A DNA stretch of 64,000 bases. It comes from Sugiyamaella lignohabitans. Its lineage: Eukaryota; Ascomycota; Dipodascomycetes; Dipodascales; Trichomonascaceae. The position numbers and the translations under genes are program-made. Location: NCBI RefSeq assembly GCF_001640025.1, contig NC_031674.1, positions 4,833,501-4,897,500 of the forward strand, in the 5' to 3' direction. The stretch's first letter is position 1, and each line of letters starts with the position of its first letter. Positions 45,501-57,835 of this stretch are shown here, piece by piece. Below the pieces are notes generated by a model, which saw only the letters and a program-made list of their open reading frames with translations, had not been told where the DNA came from and did no database searches.

Positions 45501-47777
45501 TAAGAAATAGTTCTCTATGGACACGTGCCAAAGATGTGGCTCTGGCCCTCACATATGGGACGAACCCTGAAATTGCCGAGTCTCCAGTTTCCCTATATTC
45601 TCCGATGGCATTTCCATCATTGAAGCGAAACAATAGTTCTAGTTCGGTGTCTTCGCTCAGTGCGTTCTCTTTCAAGAGATTCACCTCTGGTAATTCCAAA
45701 AGGGAATATGCAAACAGTAGACGGCAATCTGTCATAGGTAGCCAGTTTCTTTCAGAAAATGGAATGTTCGCTCCTAAGGAGCTTGCCGGTGTTTACAAAT
45801 TGTCTGATCGCGAAGCAGAGGCAACTAAGAAATGGCTGCAGGGCCAGAATATTCAGAACTTCTGTACTGGTGAGGAGCGTATTCACAGGTTTTGCTGCGA
45901 GGTTGATGACCTTGTGAAACGCATCATGGGAGACGCATTAGGATCCCAACGTAATAAAGGCCATTCACTTTTGACTTCAAGCCTGTTATTTCGATATGAC
46001 TTATGGAAGCTCATAGTAGACGTCGAGGGTAGTAGTCGTTCTAGTACGCCTAGCATCAATCCGTCTTACGGACATCGTGCCTCTATTGGCGCGGTTTCAG
46101 ATAATGATTTGTCGGATCTCGTTCACTTTCGAACTGTTCAAAGGCCTGCTGATCGGTCGAGCTTTCGCGGTCATCGATCTCAAAAGTCGACTCCGAATTT
46201 CATTGAAGTATTCAATTCACTAGACCTGGGCAAACGGCCAAGTGATGCCGATGTACTGGAGTCACCCAGTACATCATCCTTCAAAGAAAATTCTGCTCAT
46301 TATCGCAATAGAAGTTTGAATGAGGCATCCGGTAGTAATGGCTCCAGTAGCAATTTGGATAGTGCAGATTTTACCGCAAAGGATGAAGCTTCACTACTTG
46401 AAGCTGACTCGAAGCGAAATAAATTGGACGAGACCATTTTGGCTTTACAAATGACGCTAACGAGTTTGATTTACACGGATGTTGGCGTGAATTGTTTCTA
46501 CGATGGTAAGTAATTCTACCTCTCTGATGGCAAAGTTTTTCTCTAACATTTCTACAGGTTCTGAAACTGACAAATGGATTGATTCGCCCATAGTGACAGC
46601 TGCCGTTGAGCGTGACGCAGAACAGCAGAGTAACCTGCGAGCAGCGATAGCTAAAAATACGCAAGGGACCGCTCTCAGACTTCATGATCCACCTGAACCT
46701 TCACGGCGGATTTCGAAGTTGGGGCTTAGCTTGAATACATCAGATACAGACGGACAGGCAGCCATTGCCATTGCCAATATAAATGTCGGAGATCAAGGCA
46801 CTACTTCATCTACAGTTTCAGTGAAGGCCAGTTTCAATTTAGATGATGCTTACAAGAAGATCCTACAGAAGCTATCCACAACGCCATCCCCGCTGGGGAA
46901 ATTGCACATGCTCTACGAACTTGAAATGCTGGTGGTATCTACCTTGTCAAGAACAGGTGCAGGTGGTCTCAGTACTCCAGGATCTGTGCGTTCCCACATT
47001 ACGCGCTCAAACATGACCTCTCTTGGGTCTGAAACCCCTGGACTATCACGAAATGTAACTCGTGCTCCCAGTATCTCGGCTATGACTTCTCTTGAGGAAA
47101 CTATTGCTACAGTTGAAGCTAAGAGATGTTCTTCGGGAGCTTTTGCAGCTGGCCAGGCTTATCCTCGAGCTTCAGCGGGTCCAAGTACTGATGCAATCGC
47201 TGAAGAGTTGCGAAGAATTTTGAAGAGCCGTGTTCTGAAGTCCAGAACTTTATTTAGAGATTTGCAGTTTATTTCTGCTTTCGTCCCCCCTCATATGTTG
47301 GACTTAACTGACTTAGGCAAGGCTTTTTGGGATGTTAGCTTAGCTGCCTTGTCAATAAAGGAAGAGGCACTGGGCTTGATCGTCGATACCGCTACTGAGA
47401 TTTTTCAATATAAGACAGGTATGATCTCAACAGCTGGTGTCGCTGATCATAGGTTTTTATCTCAATGGACACTTGCTGATTGTGCTTGGTTATGGAATAT
47501 TGCCTCTAAGGAAGGCGATATAGCAGGCCAGAGGGAACTGGCTATTATGCACATGTCACACCCCGAGATCACGCCAATTAGCTTACTGCCGTTCTCTAAA
47601 ATAGCTGACGTTTTCGAGCAGTCTTTGTTAGAGGACCCCAGAATCCTTGATGATTTGGATAAATATGATCCAATTCGAATGGCGGTTATAAAGCATTGGA
47701 TGACCAATGCTGCCAATTATGGTGATGCGATTGCCACAGAGTATCTTATGCAGCAAACGCCTCAGGGGTATATCTGA
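42590..47777 (+). CDS. Large conserved-looking fungal protein of unknown function, 1711 aa, two exons
   Basis: Exons 42590-46505 and 46558-47777, split by a 52-nt intron (GTAAGT; TCTAAC ten nt before CTACAG) that falls inside a Gly codon (CFYDG/SETDKW). No domain I can name. The order is: a Ser-rich N-terminus to ~115; a helical block ~115-330 (QQAVEQCSQLLSESFKV, RPLDILYYSVFPPDTL, GTNFCFAVFDRIMNDTG); a Ser-rich linker; helical ~430-540; a long disordered part; a helical core around 900-1030 (LAESLEKSIANNKFLDANEYSNAAN); and a Ser-rich linker with many potential phosphosites. The C-terminal ~220 aa is the best-ordered part and includes EGDIAGQRELAIMHMSHPEITPISLLPF. I have a vague memory of similar C-termini in filamentous fungi but no function. 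No membrane spans or signal peptide seen. Confidence 0.75.
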
Positions 47778-48354
47778 TCGTGTCTTTTTATGATTACTTA
47801 ACGAACTTTTTTATTTATGAATATTATTTTGTGTTCTATTTTGTCTTATTGTATGTGCTCACTCTCTTTATTTGTCTTGTATTTTTATATTTTTAGTACT
47901 ATAGATTTAACGACTGATATCTAAGTATCTACTGGACCCCTGATCGGCAACGGCCCCCTTCAAAAGGAGTAGTGCATGACCCAGTGCTGGGTCTGCAGCA
48001 CTTAATCACAATGGCACAAACATGTGAGAGAGTAACAGCATATATTCGTGAATACCTATATTTGGAAAGTGTAAGTAACCAGGTGAGCTCTCAAACTTTC
48101 TGACACATCCGTCCTTATCTTTCAACACAGGCTAACTTTATGGGTGTATCAGGGCCTCTAAACTTTGAGGTGATATAAGGTTGTCTACCAGTTGACTCAA
48201 AAATTTCCAATTAAGCTATCGCGTAAATCTAAACATCTGTAGTAAACGCGACCGCTTTTCTGAACGCGTTTCGACATTGGAAATACCCCGTAACGAATGA
48301 GAAACTCTGTCCTGTGCTATAATTGAAAGTAGTGACGAACGTCTGCTATAAACA
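47778..48354. other. 577-bp intergenic region with ACGCG elements upstream of RGD2
   Basis: ACGCG at 48246-48250 and ACGCGT at 48264-48269 lie about 90-110 bp before the RGD2 start. A GTAAGT at about 48071 followed by CACAG near 48133 could be an untranslated intron, but there is no clear branch point. Nothing else seen. Confidence 0.4.
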
Positions 48355-51255
48355 ATGGATCGGGGCGAAACACAAGGTTCGAATTCATCAGCGGATTCTA
48401 CAGGAAACAACAACTCAGTACCAGGAGTCGAAAATGGGACTCCAGCTGCCAATGAGAATACAGTATTTTCTTATGATGATAAGAGCAACAGCACATTGTC
48501 AGGACAGCCTTCCGGGAATAACAGCGTATTCTCAAGTTCGACAAAGTCGAGATCGTCTTCTCATAACCACACCGCCTCATCTTCCAGCTCAGTGTCGAAT
48601 GTTGATGCACTATCTATTGTGCCCAATCCAGATTTTGCCAATAACTTTTGGTCGCCTGACTATACTGCGGGCGTAAATGTGATATTTGAAAAATTGAGGC
48701 AGGGCTGTTCGGAAAGCAGTGAGGTTTTGGATATGATTCAGGATCGGGTGAATCTCGAAAATTCCTATGCTATAGGTCTTCAAGCATTTCAAGAAAAGCA
48801 CAAGCCTACGAAGAGGGGGTTCGACAAAGATGAAGGTGCATCATTAAGATTGGCATACATGTCATACGTCAATGATATTGCTACACAAGGTATGTCACAT
48901 GCTCATATTGCAAGCGACATTGACAAATCGGTTCGGGGACCATTGCAAATATTTAACCAAATACACAAGACCAGGGTCGATGATAATCATGCTCTCTTAA
49001 CTGCCAAGATCTCACGATACCATAAAATGGCTTCTCAAGTGCAAAAGCTTCAAACAGTGTATTACACGAAGTGTAGGCAACGTGAAGATTTGGATGGAGT
49101 CGCAGAAATGAGTAATATGGAGACAGGGAGTCTTAGCACTACAGTATCTTCATTGGGCTCTGAGCTCTCTAGAGGATTGACTATTCTAAAGCGTTCTGTA
49201 GCGAGTCCTCCTGAACCAGTTGCTCGAGTTCCTTCTATTCCAACTATAACTGTTGATAGCCCTGACGAGACAGTTTCACATTCATCTAAGCTCGAACTAA
49301 TGCCTGGTATTCATTGGAATCCGCAACAACTCTTCAATTTTGTACACAGTCTGTTGGAAGAAGTCCCCCTTAGGAGTCATAAAATTGCCATGCTCGGGGT
49401 CTATAATAATGTGACGCCTGGAGACGAGATAGTAAAGTATGCTCGCAGAAGACTTAATCTCACGGTTGGAAAAGCAGAAAAATTCGGACAGTCTTTGGTC
49501 CGCTTCAATTTGATTAAGCCAGTTGGACAGGTTATGGGCAGATTTGTCAATTCACCTGATTACTTCTATCAATGGCAACCCAAAGCACTTGATCCTCCGA
49601 AGTCTTCTCCCCCTATGGCCAATACTGCTCTTACTGCATCGATTAATGATACTTCAGTACCTGTACCACCCACACAGCATAAATCGTCCTCAGCGAAATT
49701 GCAACGAGAAATTGAAGATGCCGATGAACAATACAAGAAGCAAGTAATCGAGCTAGACCTTGTTCGCTGTGACTTAGAGAAGTCGCTAGTGGACGTTTTA
49801 TTTTATATGCAACAATGTGAAAAAGAGCGTCTCGTAAAAATCAAACATGCATTAAAAGAAATGGCCCGAAGAATATCACGGCCTCAAGATATTGATTTTA
49901 TCTCTAAACGGCTGTTTCTCCATCAAGAATCTATAAATCCAGATTCGGACCTTCGTTATCTTGTGGAAAATTACAAAACGAGCATATTTCGACCCAATGT
50001 TGTGATTTATAGAAATTTTAGCGACAACTCGATTTGCCAAACATTTGGAATCGATATAGTTAACGTTCCGTTTGTTATTCCTTTATTCATTGACTATCTT
50101 CGAGAAGCTTGTGTTGATTCGGATTCGGCAGATCTGTGGGCCCTTCAATCTCCAATTTCCGACATATATCAACTAAGGAACCAGATCAATAATGGCAAAT
50201 CGTTTGACGCGGGGCAGATATTTCCACTGTTTCCGTTGAAAATTGTTATTTCAACGTTAAAACAGCTTTTATTGGAAATGCCTGATTCTGTGATTTCTTT
50301 TACCGTCTATGATACGATTAAGGGTGTGTTCTCGAATGAACCAAAGACAAATCACGAGTCTGAAGTTGAAGCAATAGCTGCAGCACTTTGCCACATGCCA
50401 AAACTAGCGATCAGCCAGCTGAAATTAATTGTGAATCATCTCACTTCTATTTTTGGTGGAAGAGACGAGCTGACTATTGAGAGGCTATCATTTCATCTTG
50501 CACCCTATATATTCCGCCCAAGGGCTAGCACAGCTTTTAATATGAAGGATAAACATCCTGGTCTATTGATTAAAATGTTGTTGCTACATGGTGAAGAGGT
50601 ATTCGCATCTGTACAAGGTCGTTATAAGGGCAAGAGTCGTCAGAGATCATATTCAGAGGCAAATCGAAAAGCAATTGTAGAAGCGAGGAATAAGGAATTG
50701 GCAGCACGTTCAACGACTTCTCGAAATCGATCTCGACCGGGGTCCCCACTTAGAACTGATAGCAAAGAGGCATCTGGTAACAGTCCACCTAGTGGTGGTA
50801 GCAGAGTTTTCAACAATAGGCTTTTGCCGTTGACATTATCGCCCTCAAGACAACCGGATGGTATTGGGGGAATCTCTTCATCCAGTTCGCACTTGTCAAG
50901 GCCATCGCCCCCTTCTAAACATCGTAAGTCACAATCGAATCCTGGTCGATCTACCTTACAGCTCTCAACGGTGATACCATTACGAACGCCAGATAAAGAT
51001 CTTCCAGCAACTCCTCAAAATCTTAGTGATGGTACGGCGGTGTCGACAACAGACCCCGCGATTGCCCCAAAAGGTCTGGCAATTGACGAGTTATTTCCAA
51101 ACTCAGACAGTCAAAATCGGCCAAGCAAAGAGGAAACAAGTGAAACTGGGAACGAGGACGTTCATGATATACTAGCCTCTTATGATGATAGCCACTCTGT
51201 CTCCCCCGTACTTCGGACACCAGAGCTTCAAACTTTGACAGGTGAAGATGATTGA
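48355..51255 (+). CDS. RGD2: F-BAR / DEP / RhoGAP protein, Rgd2-like
   Basis: 966 aa. After a Ser-rich N-terminus, an F-BAR domain begins at ~95 (NFWSPDYTAGVNVIFEKLRQG, SYAIGLQAFQEKH) and runs to ~245. A DEP domain sits at ~320-412. A second helical F-BAR part at ~445-510 resumes after it, so the DEP is inserted as in Rgd2. A RhoGAP domain follows at ~562-770 (FGIDIVNVPFVIPLFIDYLREAC; LPKLAISQLKLIVNHL-like helix; LAPYIFRP). The C-terminus is Ser/Pro-rich. S. cerevisiae Rgd2 is a GAP for Cdc42 and Rho5. Where the canonical arginine finger GIxRxSG should be, this protein reads LWALQSP (594-600), so catalytic activity is uncertain. Confidence 0.85.
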   Translation: MDRGETQGSNSSADSTGNNNSVPGVENGTPAANENTVFSYDDKSNSTLSGQPSGNNSVFSSSTKSRSSSHNHTASSSSSVSNVDALSIVPNPDFANNFWSPDYTAGVNVIFEKLRQGCSESSEVLDMIQDRVNLENSYAIGLQAFQEKHKPTKRGFDKDEGASLRLAYMSYVNDIATQGMSHAHIASDIDKSVRGPLQIFNQIHKTRVDDNHALLTAKISRYHKMASQVQKLQTVYYTKCRQREDLDGVAEMSNMETGSLSTTVSSLGSELSRGLTILKRSVASPPEPVARVPSIPTITVDSPDETVSHSSKLELMPGIHWNPQQLFNFVHSLLEEVPLRSHKIAMLGVYNNVTPGDEIVKYARRRLNLTVGKAEKFGQSLVRFNLIKPVGQVMGRFVNSPDYFYQWQPKALDPPKSSPPMANTALTASINDTSVPVPPTQHKSSSAKLQREIEDADEQYKKQVIELDLVRCDLEKSLVDVLFYMQQCEKERLVKIKHALKEMARRISRPQDIDFISKRLFLHQESINPDSDLRYLVENYKTSIFRPNVVIYRNFSDNSICQTFGIDIVNVPFVIPLFIDYLREACVDSDSADLWALQSPISDIYQLRNQINNGKSFDAGQIFPLFPLKIVISTLKQLLLEMPDSVISFTVYDTIKGVFSNEPKTNHESEVEAIAAALCHMPKLAISQLKLIVNHLTSIFGGRDELTIERLSFHLAPYIFRPRASTAFNMKDKHPGLLIKMLLLHGEEVFASVQGRYKGKSRQRSYSEANRKAIVEARNKELAARSTTSRNRSRPGSPLRTDSKEASGNSPPSGGSRVFNNRLLPLTLSPSRQPDGIGGISSSSSHLSRPSPPSKHRKSQSNPGRSTLQLSTVIPLRTPDKDLPATPQNLSDGTAVSTTDPAIAPKGLAIDELFPNSDSQNRPSKEETSETGNEDVHDILASYDDSHSVSPVLRTPELQTLTGEDD

Positions 51256-51328
51256 GGTTTATTTATAATATACAAAGTTATAGTTCGAAGACATATAAAA
51301 ATTTGCATGAGATAGATGACTGAGGACA

Positions 51329-52990
51329 TTATTCATCTTCTACTCCCACAATTTCTCTGAATAGATCACTGCAAGGAACCTTAGCATTTAGTTTAGCACA
51401 CAAGAGAAACGCACCACTGAGTTTTCTATGCAATCCATACGTTTCCTCGGGGGGAGGCGTCAGCCTTTCGCGGAGCATCACGCCGATATTCGCCCGTACT
51501 CTTGTCGTAATTGATTGGTTCACAAAATCAAATTCTCCTTCTTGAGCGAAAGGTTCACCAAGAACCAAAATAGAGTCTATATGAGTGTCCAACATCGCCT
51601 TCGACTCAAGTCCAGTGAGATAACCCAGTTTGATTGAATATTTTTCGCAGGCTTTGCGATCTTTCCTCACTGCAGCCCGTAAAACTCCCAAGTAATTTTT
51701 TATGAAGTCAGAGTTATACCCACGAGCAGCCCCAAAGTCAAGCAGCTCAATTTTTTTAGTTTTATCATTATACAGGAAATTGGCCCAGTTGGGGTCTGTC
51801 TGCATGAACTTGAATCTAGCAATCTCTAGGAGGCACAATCTCATAATATGTGTAGCTATCCAATCTTTAGTTGGCTGACTCCATTCATACTGTGTGATTT
51901 CTTTCCCAGCCATGAACTCCATTGTTAGTACATGATCGGATGATGCCTGATGATAGACCTTGGGGACTACAAAGACTGGGTCATCTTTCAAATACTCCCG
52001 AAATGTTTCAATATTCTGCGCCTCTCGTAGATAATCAGTCTCCCATTTAAGTTCAGTACGGGCATTATCAATAGTTTTATCCAAAAACAGACCCTCAGGA
52101 AGAAATCGCGAAGCTGTAAGAAGTAGCATTAAGTTATTGAGATCAGAATCGATGCTATTTGCTACACCAGGGTATTGAACTTTGACAGCAACTTGTTCAT
52201 ATGAATCAAGAAGAACAGCCTTGTGCACTTGACCGATAGAGGCCGCGGCAATGGGGTAGTCTTCAAATTTAGCAAATAGGTTTGTACGCCAATTTTTTCC
52301 CAGGTCTTTAGATACCACTCGTTCAAGCTGGCCCCTAGGCATATAATTTGCAGAATTCTGGACACGGCTCATGACCTTCTGGATTTCTGGGGGAAAAAGA
52401 CTCTGGTCTTGGAAAGAAAGTAATTGACCAATTTTCAAGGCGGCACCCCGCATCTGGGACAGCTTTTTTACCATTCTTTCCAAGTTAGCTGGATTGAGGA
52501 GAACTGATGATGTAGAGCCGGACGATTTATCATCTCCAATACGTCTAATAGATTCCGTCAGTGCACCAATCCCAAGTCCGGTAGCAAGGGATCCATAATG
52601 AAAAAGACGGCCTAATCGGGACGAAGGCACAGGAGAACTATCCATAACAAACTCCTTTTTCTCGCTAACCCCAATCTTCTTTGGAGAGGCCTCAAGATGT
52701 GGATCCTCTGGACTGGCGGTAGAGTAGAACCTGCATTGATGTGCAGATAATCTTTTATATGAAAGGGTTCCAAAACTTCTCGAATGAGCTCGCGCTGGAG
52801 AAGATTGGGAAGCGACGGGTCTGGTTCGAGCCCCACTGATCTTCACATTATAAGGGCAGTTTTTGGTTAGAGATGACGAATTGTATAATTTCCATAAAGC
52901 AGTCTTTTGCAATTCAATATTCCGACCACAAATAACCTTTACCGCTGAAGAGATACATATCAGATCGTATATTTGCAAGCCGAGACTCAT
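51329..52990 (-). CDS. COQ8: Mitochondrial atypical kinase/ATPase for coenzyme Q synthesis (ABC1/UbiB family)
   Basis: 553 aa. The N-terminus is basic, Ser-rich and Arg-containing (through ~90), as for a mitochondrial matrix-targeting sequence. The ABC1 domain carries the family's KxGQ motif at 186-189 (AALKIGQLLSFQDQ) and an Ala-rich nucleotide loop (PIAAASIGQVHKA, ~246-258) in place of the Gly-rich loop. VAVKVQYPGV supplies the lysine. DPNWANFL is the catalytic-loop region and LLDFGAARG the metal-binding DFG. Coq8 stabilises the CoQ synthesis complex. Divergent from PRP43 with only 188 bp between starts. Single exon; ATG at 52990. Confidence 0.95.
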   Translation of the reverse strand: MSLGLQIYDLICISSAVKVICGRNIELQKTALWKLYNSSSLTKNCPYNVKISGARTRPVASQSSPARAHSRSFGTLSYKRLSAHQCRFYSTASPEDPHLEASPKKIGVSEKKEFVMDSSPVPSSRLGRLFHYGSLATGLGIGALTESIRRIGDDKSSGSTSSVLLNPANLERMVKKLSQMRGAALKIGQLLSFQDQSLFPPEIQKVMSRVQNSANYMPRGQLERVVSKDLGKNWRTNLFAKFEDYPIAAASIGQVHKAVLLDSYEQVAVKVQYPGVANSIDSDLNNLMLLLTASRFLPEGLFLDKTIDNARTELKWETDYLREAQNIETFREYLKDDPVFVVPKVYHQASSDHVLTMEFMAGKEITQYEWSQPTKDWIATHIMRLCLLEIARFKFMQTDPNWANFLYNDKTKKIELLDFGAARGYNSDFIKNYLGVLRAAVRKDRKACEKYSIKLGYLTGLESKAMLDTHIDSILVLGEPFAQEGEFDFVNQSITTRVRANIGVMLRERLTPPPEETYGLHRKLSGAFLLCAKLNAKVPCSDLFREIVGVEDE

Positions 52991-53079
52991 CTTTGCTCCG
53001 AATCCAGAGATTCAGAGATGCAGGTCGAGGAAATCGTGGTGGTGATATACCAGTGGAGTCAAAATAGGATACTTATTGA

Positions 53080-55455
<2,376 letters not shown>

Positions 55456-55759
55456 ATTGTACAGTTTTAGTAATATTATTTATAATGAATCACCTTTAAA
55501 AACCGATATATTATGCCTATAATGGGTATTTTTTAACCCCTATCGGACATACTAGCAGTAATTAACTATTGTCCTAAAGTGTAGAGATATCTGACGCGAG
55601 TTCCTTCGTCCTGTGTGTTGTTCAGCGTAGTTTTTGGCATAAACTTTTGGTCGTCGCTAGCCACATAACGATACCTAGCAATACCTTTTGTGGATTTATA
55701 ATGAGAGACAAACTGTAAGGTCGAAGGATATGTTGTATCCGGGTTGAGGCCTTACCCGT

Positions 55760-55868
55760 CTTAGAAGTTAGTATAAGAAGACTTAATGTATTATAATTGA
55801 AAACTCACCTTAGAAGTTAGTATAAGAAGACTTAATGATAACCAAGCTTAGTCTTCCAACTTCTAAGG
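55760..55868. repeat. 29-bp perfect direct repeat plus an inverted arm forming a hairpin
   Basis: The same 29 bases (beginning CTTAGAAGTTAGTATAAGAA) occur at 55760-55788 and 55809-55837. After the second copy, 55847-55868 contains the reverse complement of its ends: CCTTAGAAGTT (55808-55818) pairs with AACTTCTAAGG (55858-55868), and GAAGACT (55826-55832) with AGTCTTC (55850-55856). The result is an 18-bp stem with an internal loop on one side. It lies downstream of PRP43 and ~110 bp before the tRNA. Confidence 0.8.
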
Positions 55869-55981
55869 GAAACTACGAGTATTTATATGTCTCGGATCCC
55901 AGGGTTAGGTTACCTGCTATTGACTGATAAGATAAGAGTTGACATGTAAAAGGAAGCTATGTCTGACACAAACAACGAAGT

Positions 55982-56054
55982 GACGCGTTAGCTCAGTTGG
56001 TAGAGCGTCGGATTCCAAATCCGAAGGTCATTGGTTCGAGTCCTGTACGTGTCA
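55982..56054 (+). tRNA. tRNA-Trp (anticodon CCA), intronless
   Basis: 73-nt cloverleaf. The acceptor stem GACGCGT pairs with ACGTGTC (one G-U). The D-arm is GCTCAGTTGGTAGAGC, and the anticodon stem TCGGA/TCCGA encloses loop TTCCAAA with anticodon CCA at 56015-56017. The T-loop TTCGAGT follows, and the discriminator is A. The internal A and B boxes are good. The T-stem has one U-U mismatch and one G-U pair. There is no intron, although S. cerevisiae tRNA-Trp genes carry one. Confidence 0.92.
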
Positions 56055-56055
56055 A

Positions 56056-56062
56056 TTTTTTT
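56056..56062 (+). terminator. RNA polymerase III terminator (T7)
   Basis: Seven T residues begin two bases after the tRNA discriminator, a standard Pol III stop. Confidence 0.8.
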
Positions 56063-56683
56063 AAACGAGGTATCTCTTGTTAGACAATATTTTTTTGGGA
56101 CCAATGTTACGGAATAGTGCAGCAAAATGATTTGAGAAATTTAAATGCTACTCTTTGTTTACAACGCGGCCTGAGAAGCTTACCACTTAGCAATATGCAG
56201 TACATAACTTATCTCTTTCCTGGGCCCTCAACAGCACCCTCAACAGCATTCATTGGTCCGATTCAACGTGAATTCAGCGTCCACGTTTATTGTAAAATCA
56301 GTTTTCTTTTTTAAGGAACGTTAGTTATTTTTGTTTATCAATTATAGCTCAAGCACTGTGTTCCCCGCATTGATAAGCTGATAGAGCGTCAAAATTGCGT
56401 CATTACAGGACTTTATGTAATGACCCTGTCTGAGAGTGCATTGAGGACTATATCGCAGTCCGAGGGATGAGGAAGGAGTGCATTGTCAAGTACCATCTAT
56501 ATGCTGAGATAACAGCTTAATGGGGATTGGTACCGTATTCCGATCAAATTGCAGGCAATTGCGTGATATGATTTCATCAGGTATTGCAATGGACGGAATC
56601 CGAAGACTAGTGCTGATGTTGAAAGTATATAAAGGCATATACAGTCACTGCTTGAACCGTCCATTAAGTACTTGCTTCTTACA
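56063..56683. promoter_or_regulatory. Promoter region of the JLP1-like gene
   Basis: About 620 bp. It has TATATAAA at 56626-56633, ~50 bp before the ATG, and a GATAAG site at 56372-56377. No CACGTG was seen. No supported gene on either strand. Confidence 0.5.
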
Positions 56684-57835
56684 ATGGCTACAGTGGCAAA
56701 GAGTGGAGCTGAGGTTAATCAGCATAAGCAGCTATTCAATAAACCAACTACCACAGCTGAGTCTCTGGCTGTGCATAAGTCCCAGTTCAGGTTCCCAGCC
56801 TACGCACCCACTTGGGACCCCAATGAAAAATATAATCCATACGATGAATTTGACTTTTCTGATCCCGGCCTACTCGCAGATGAGAAATTAGTGAATTTGT
56901 TTCCCAATGGTTTGCCCTCCACAGATGCGGACAAGAGGGCATCTGCTAATACTCAGTTAGTCAAATTTGGCTATTCCCACATTGAATTGACACCTAAGTT
57001 TGGTTCTGAAATCAGAGGTATCCAACTCAGTCAATTGGGTGATAGTGCCAAAAACGATTTGGCTAGGTTTGTTGCCGAACGAGGCGTGGTTGTCTTTAGA
57101 GATCAAGATTTTAGAGAGCTTCCTATCCCACAAGCTTTGAAATGGGCAGAGCATTTTGGTCGTCAACATATACATCCCACATCTGGATCGCCTGAAGGAT
57201 ATCCTGAAGTTCACCTAGTATATAGAGATGCGAACACAAGAACCTGGGACGAATTTTATGCGAAGAGAGTCTCCTCTGTAGGATGGCATTCGGATGTGAC
57301 CTACGAAAAACAACCTCCTGGTACAACTTTACTGGGTATATTGGAGCTGCCTACTGGTGGGGGTGGTGATACTCTGTTCACGGATACGACTGAGATATAT
57401 GAGCGGCTTTCTCCAGAGTTCAAAAAGCGATTGCATGGTTTAAAAGCTGTGCACTCTGCTCAGGAGCAAGCTGCTAGATCTCAGGAAGGTGGTGGCGTTG
57501 TTAGGAGAGAACCTGTGAAAAATTCCCATCCAATTGTTAGAACACACCCAGTAACAAAGAAGAAGTCAATCTTTGTGAATCCGTCTTTTACACGATATAT
57601 CGAAGGGTTCAAGTCAGAGGAGTCAGAAGCTTTACTCAAATTCCTCTATGACACAATAGCTAAAAGTGCTGATACGCAAGTAAGGGCCCATTGGGAAGAT
57701 GGAACAATTGTTGTTTGGGATAATAGGCGTGCTGTACACTCTGCATTGTTTGACTGGGACGATGGTCAGACCCGCCATGCTTTCCGTTATACACCTCAAG
57801 CTGAGCGGCCATATGAGACTCCTTACGAGGACTGA
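56684..57835 (+). CDS. JLP1: Fe(II)/2-oxoglutarate-dependent sulfonate (taurine) dioxygenase
   Basis: 383-aa TauD/TfdA-family dioxygenase that cleaves taurine or other sulfonates to sulfite, allowing sulfonates as a sulfur source. The iron-binding HxD is in GWHSDVTYEKQPPG (near residue 200). The distal ligand region reads IVVWDNRRAVHSALFDW, and the 2-oxoglutarate-binding Arg is in TRHAFRYTP. IVRTHPVTKKKSIFVNPSFTRYI is strongly conserved among yeast Jlp1-like proteins. I start at the ATG at 56684; the frame opens at a TTG four codons earlier. Substrate could be another sulfonate or an alkyl sulfate. Confidence 0.9.
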   Translation: MATVAKSGAEVNQHKQLFNKPTTTAESLAVHKSQFRFPAYAPTWDPNEKYNPYDEFDFSDPGLLADEKLVNLFPNGLPSTDADKRASANTQLVKFGYSHIELTPKFGSEIRGIQLSQLGDSAKNDLARFVAERGVVVFRDQDFRELPIPQALKWAEHFGRQHIHPTSGSPEGYPEVHLVYRDANTRTWDEFYAKRVSSVGWHSDVTYEKQPPGTTLLGILELPTGGGGDTLFTDTTEIYERLSPEFKKRLHGLKAVHSAQEQAARSQEGGGVVRREPVKNSHPIVRTHPVTKKKSIFVNPSFTRYIEGFKSEESEALLKFLYDTIAKSADTQVRAHWEDGTIVVWDNRRAVHSALFDWDDGQTRHAFRYTPQAERPYETPYED

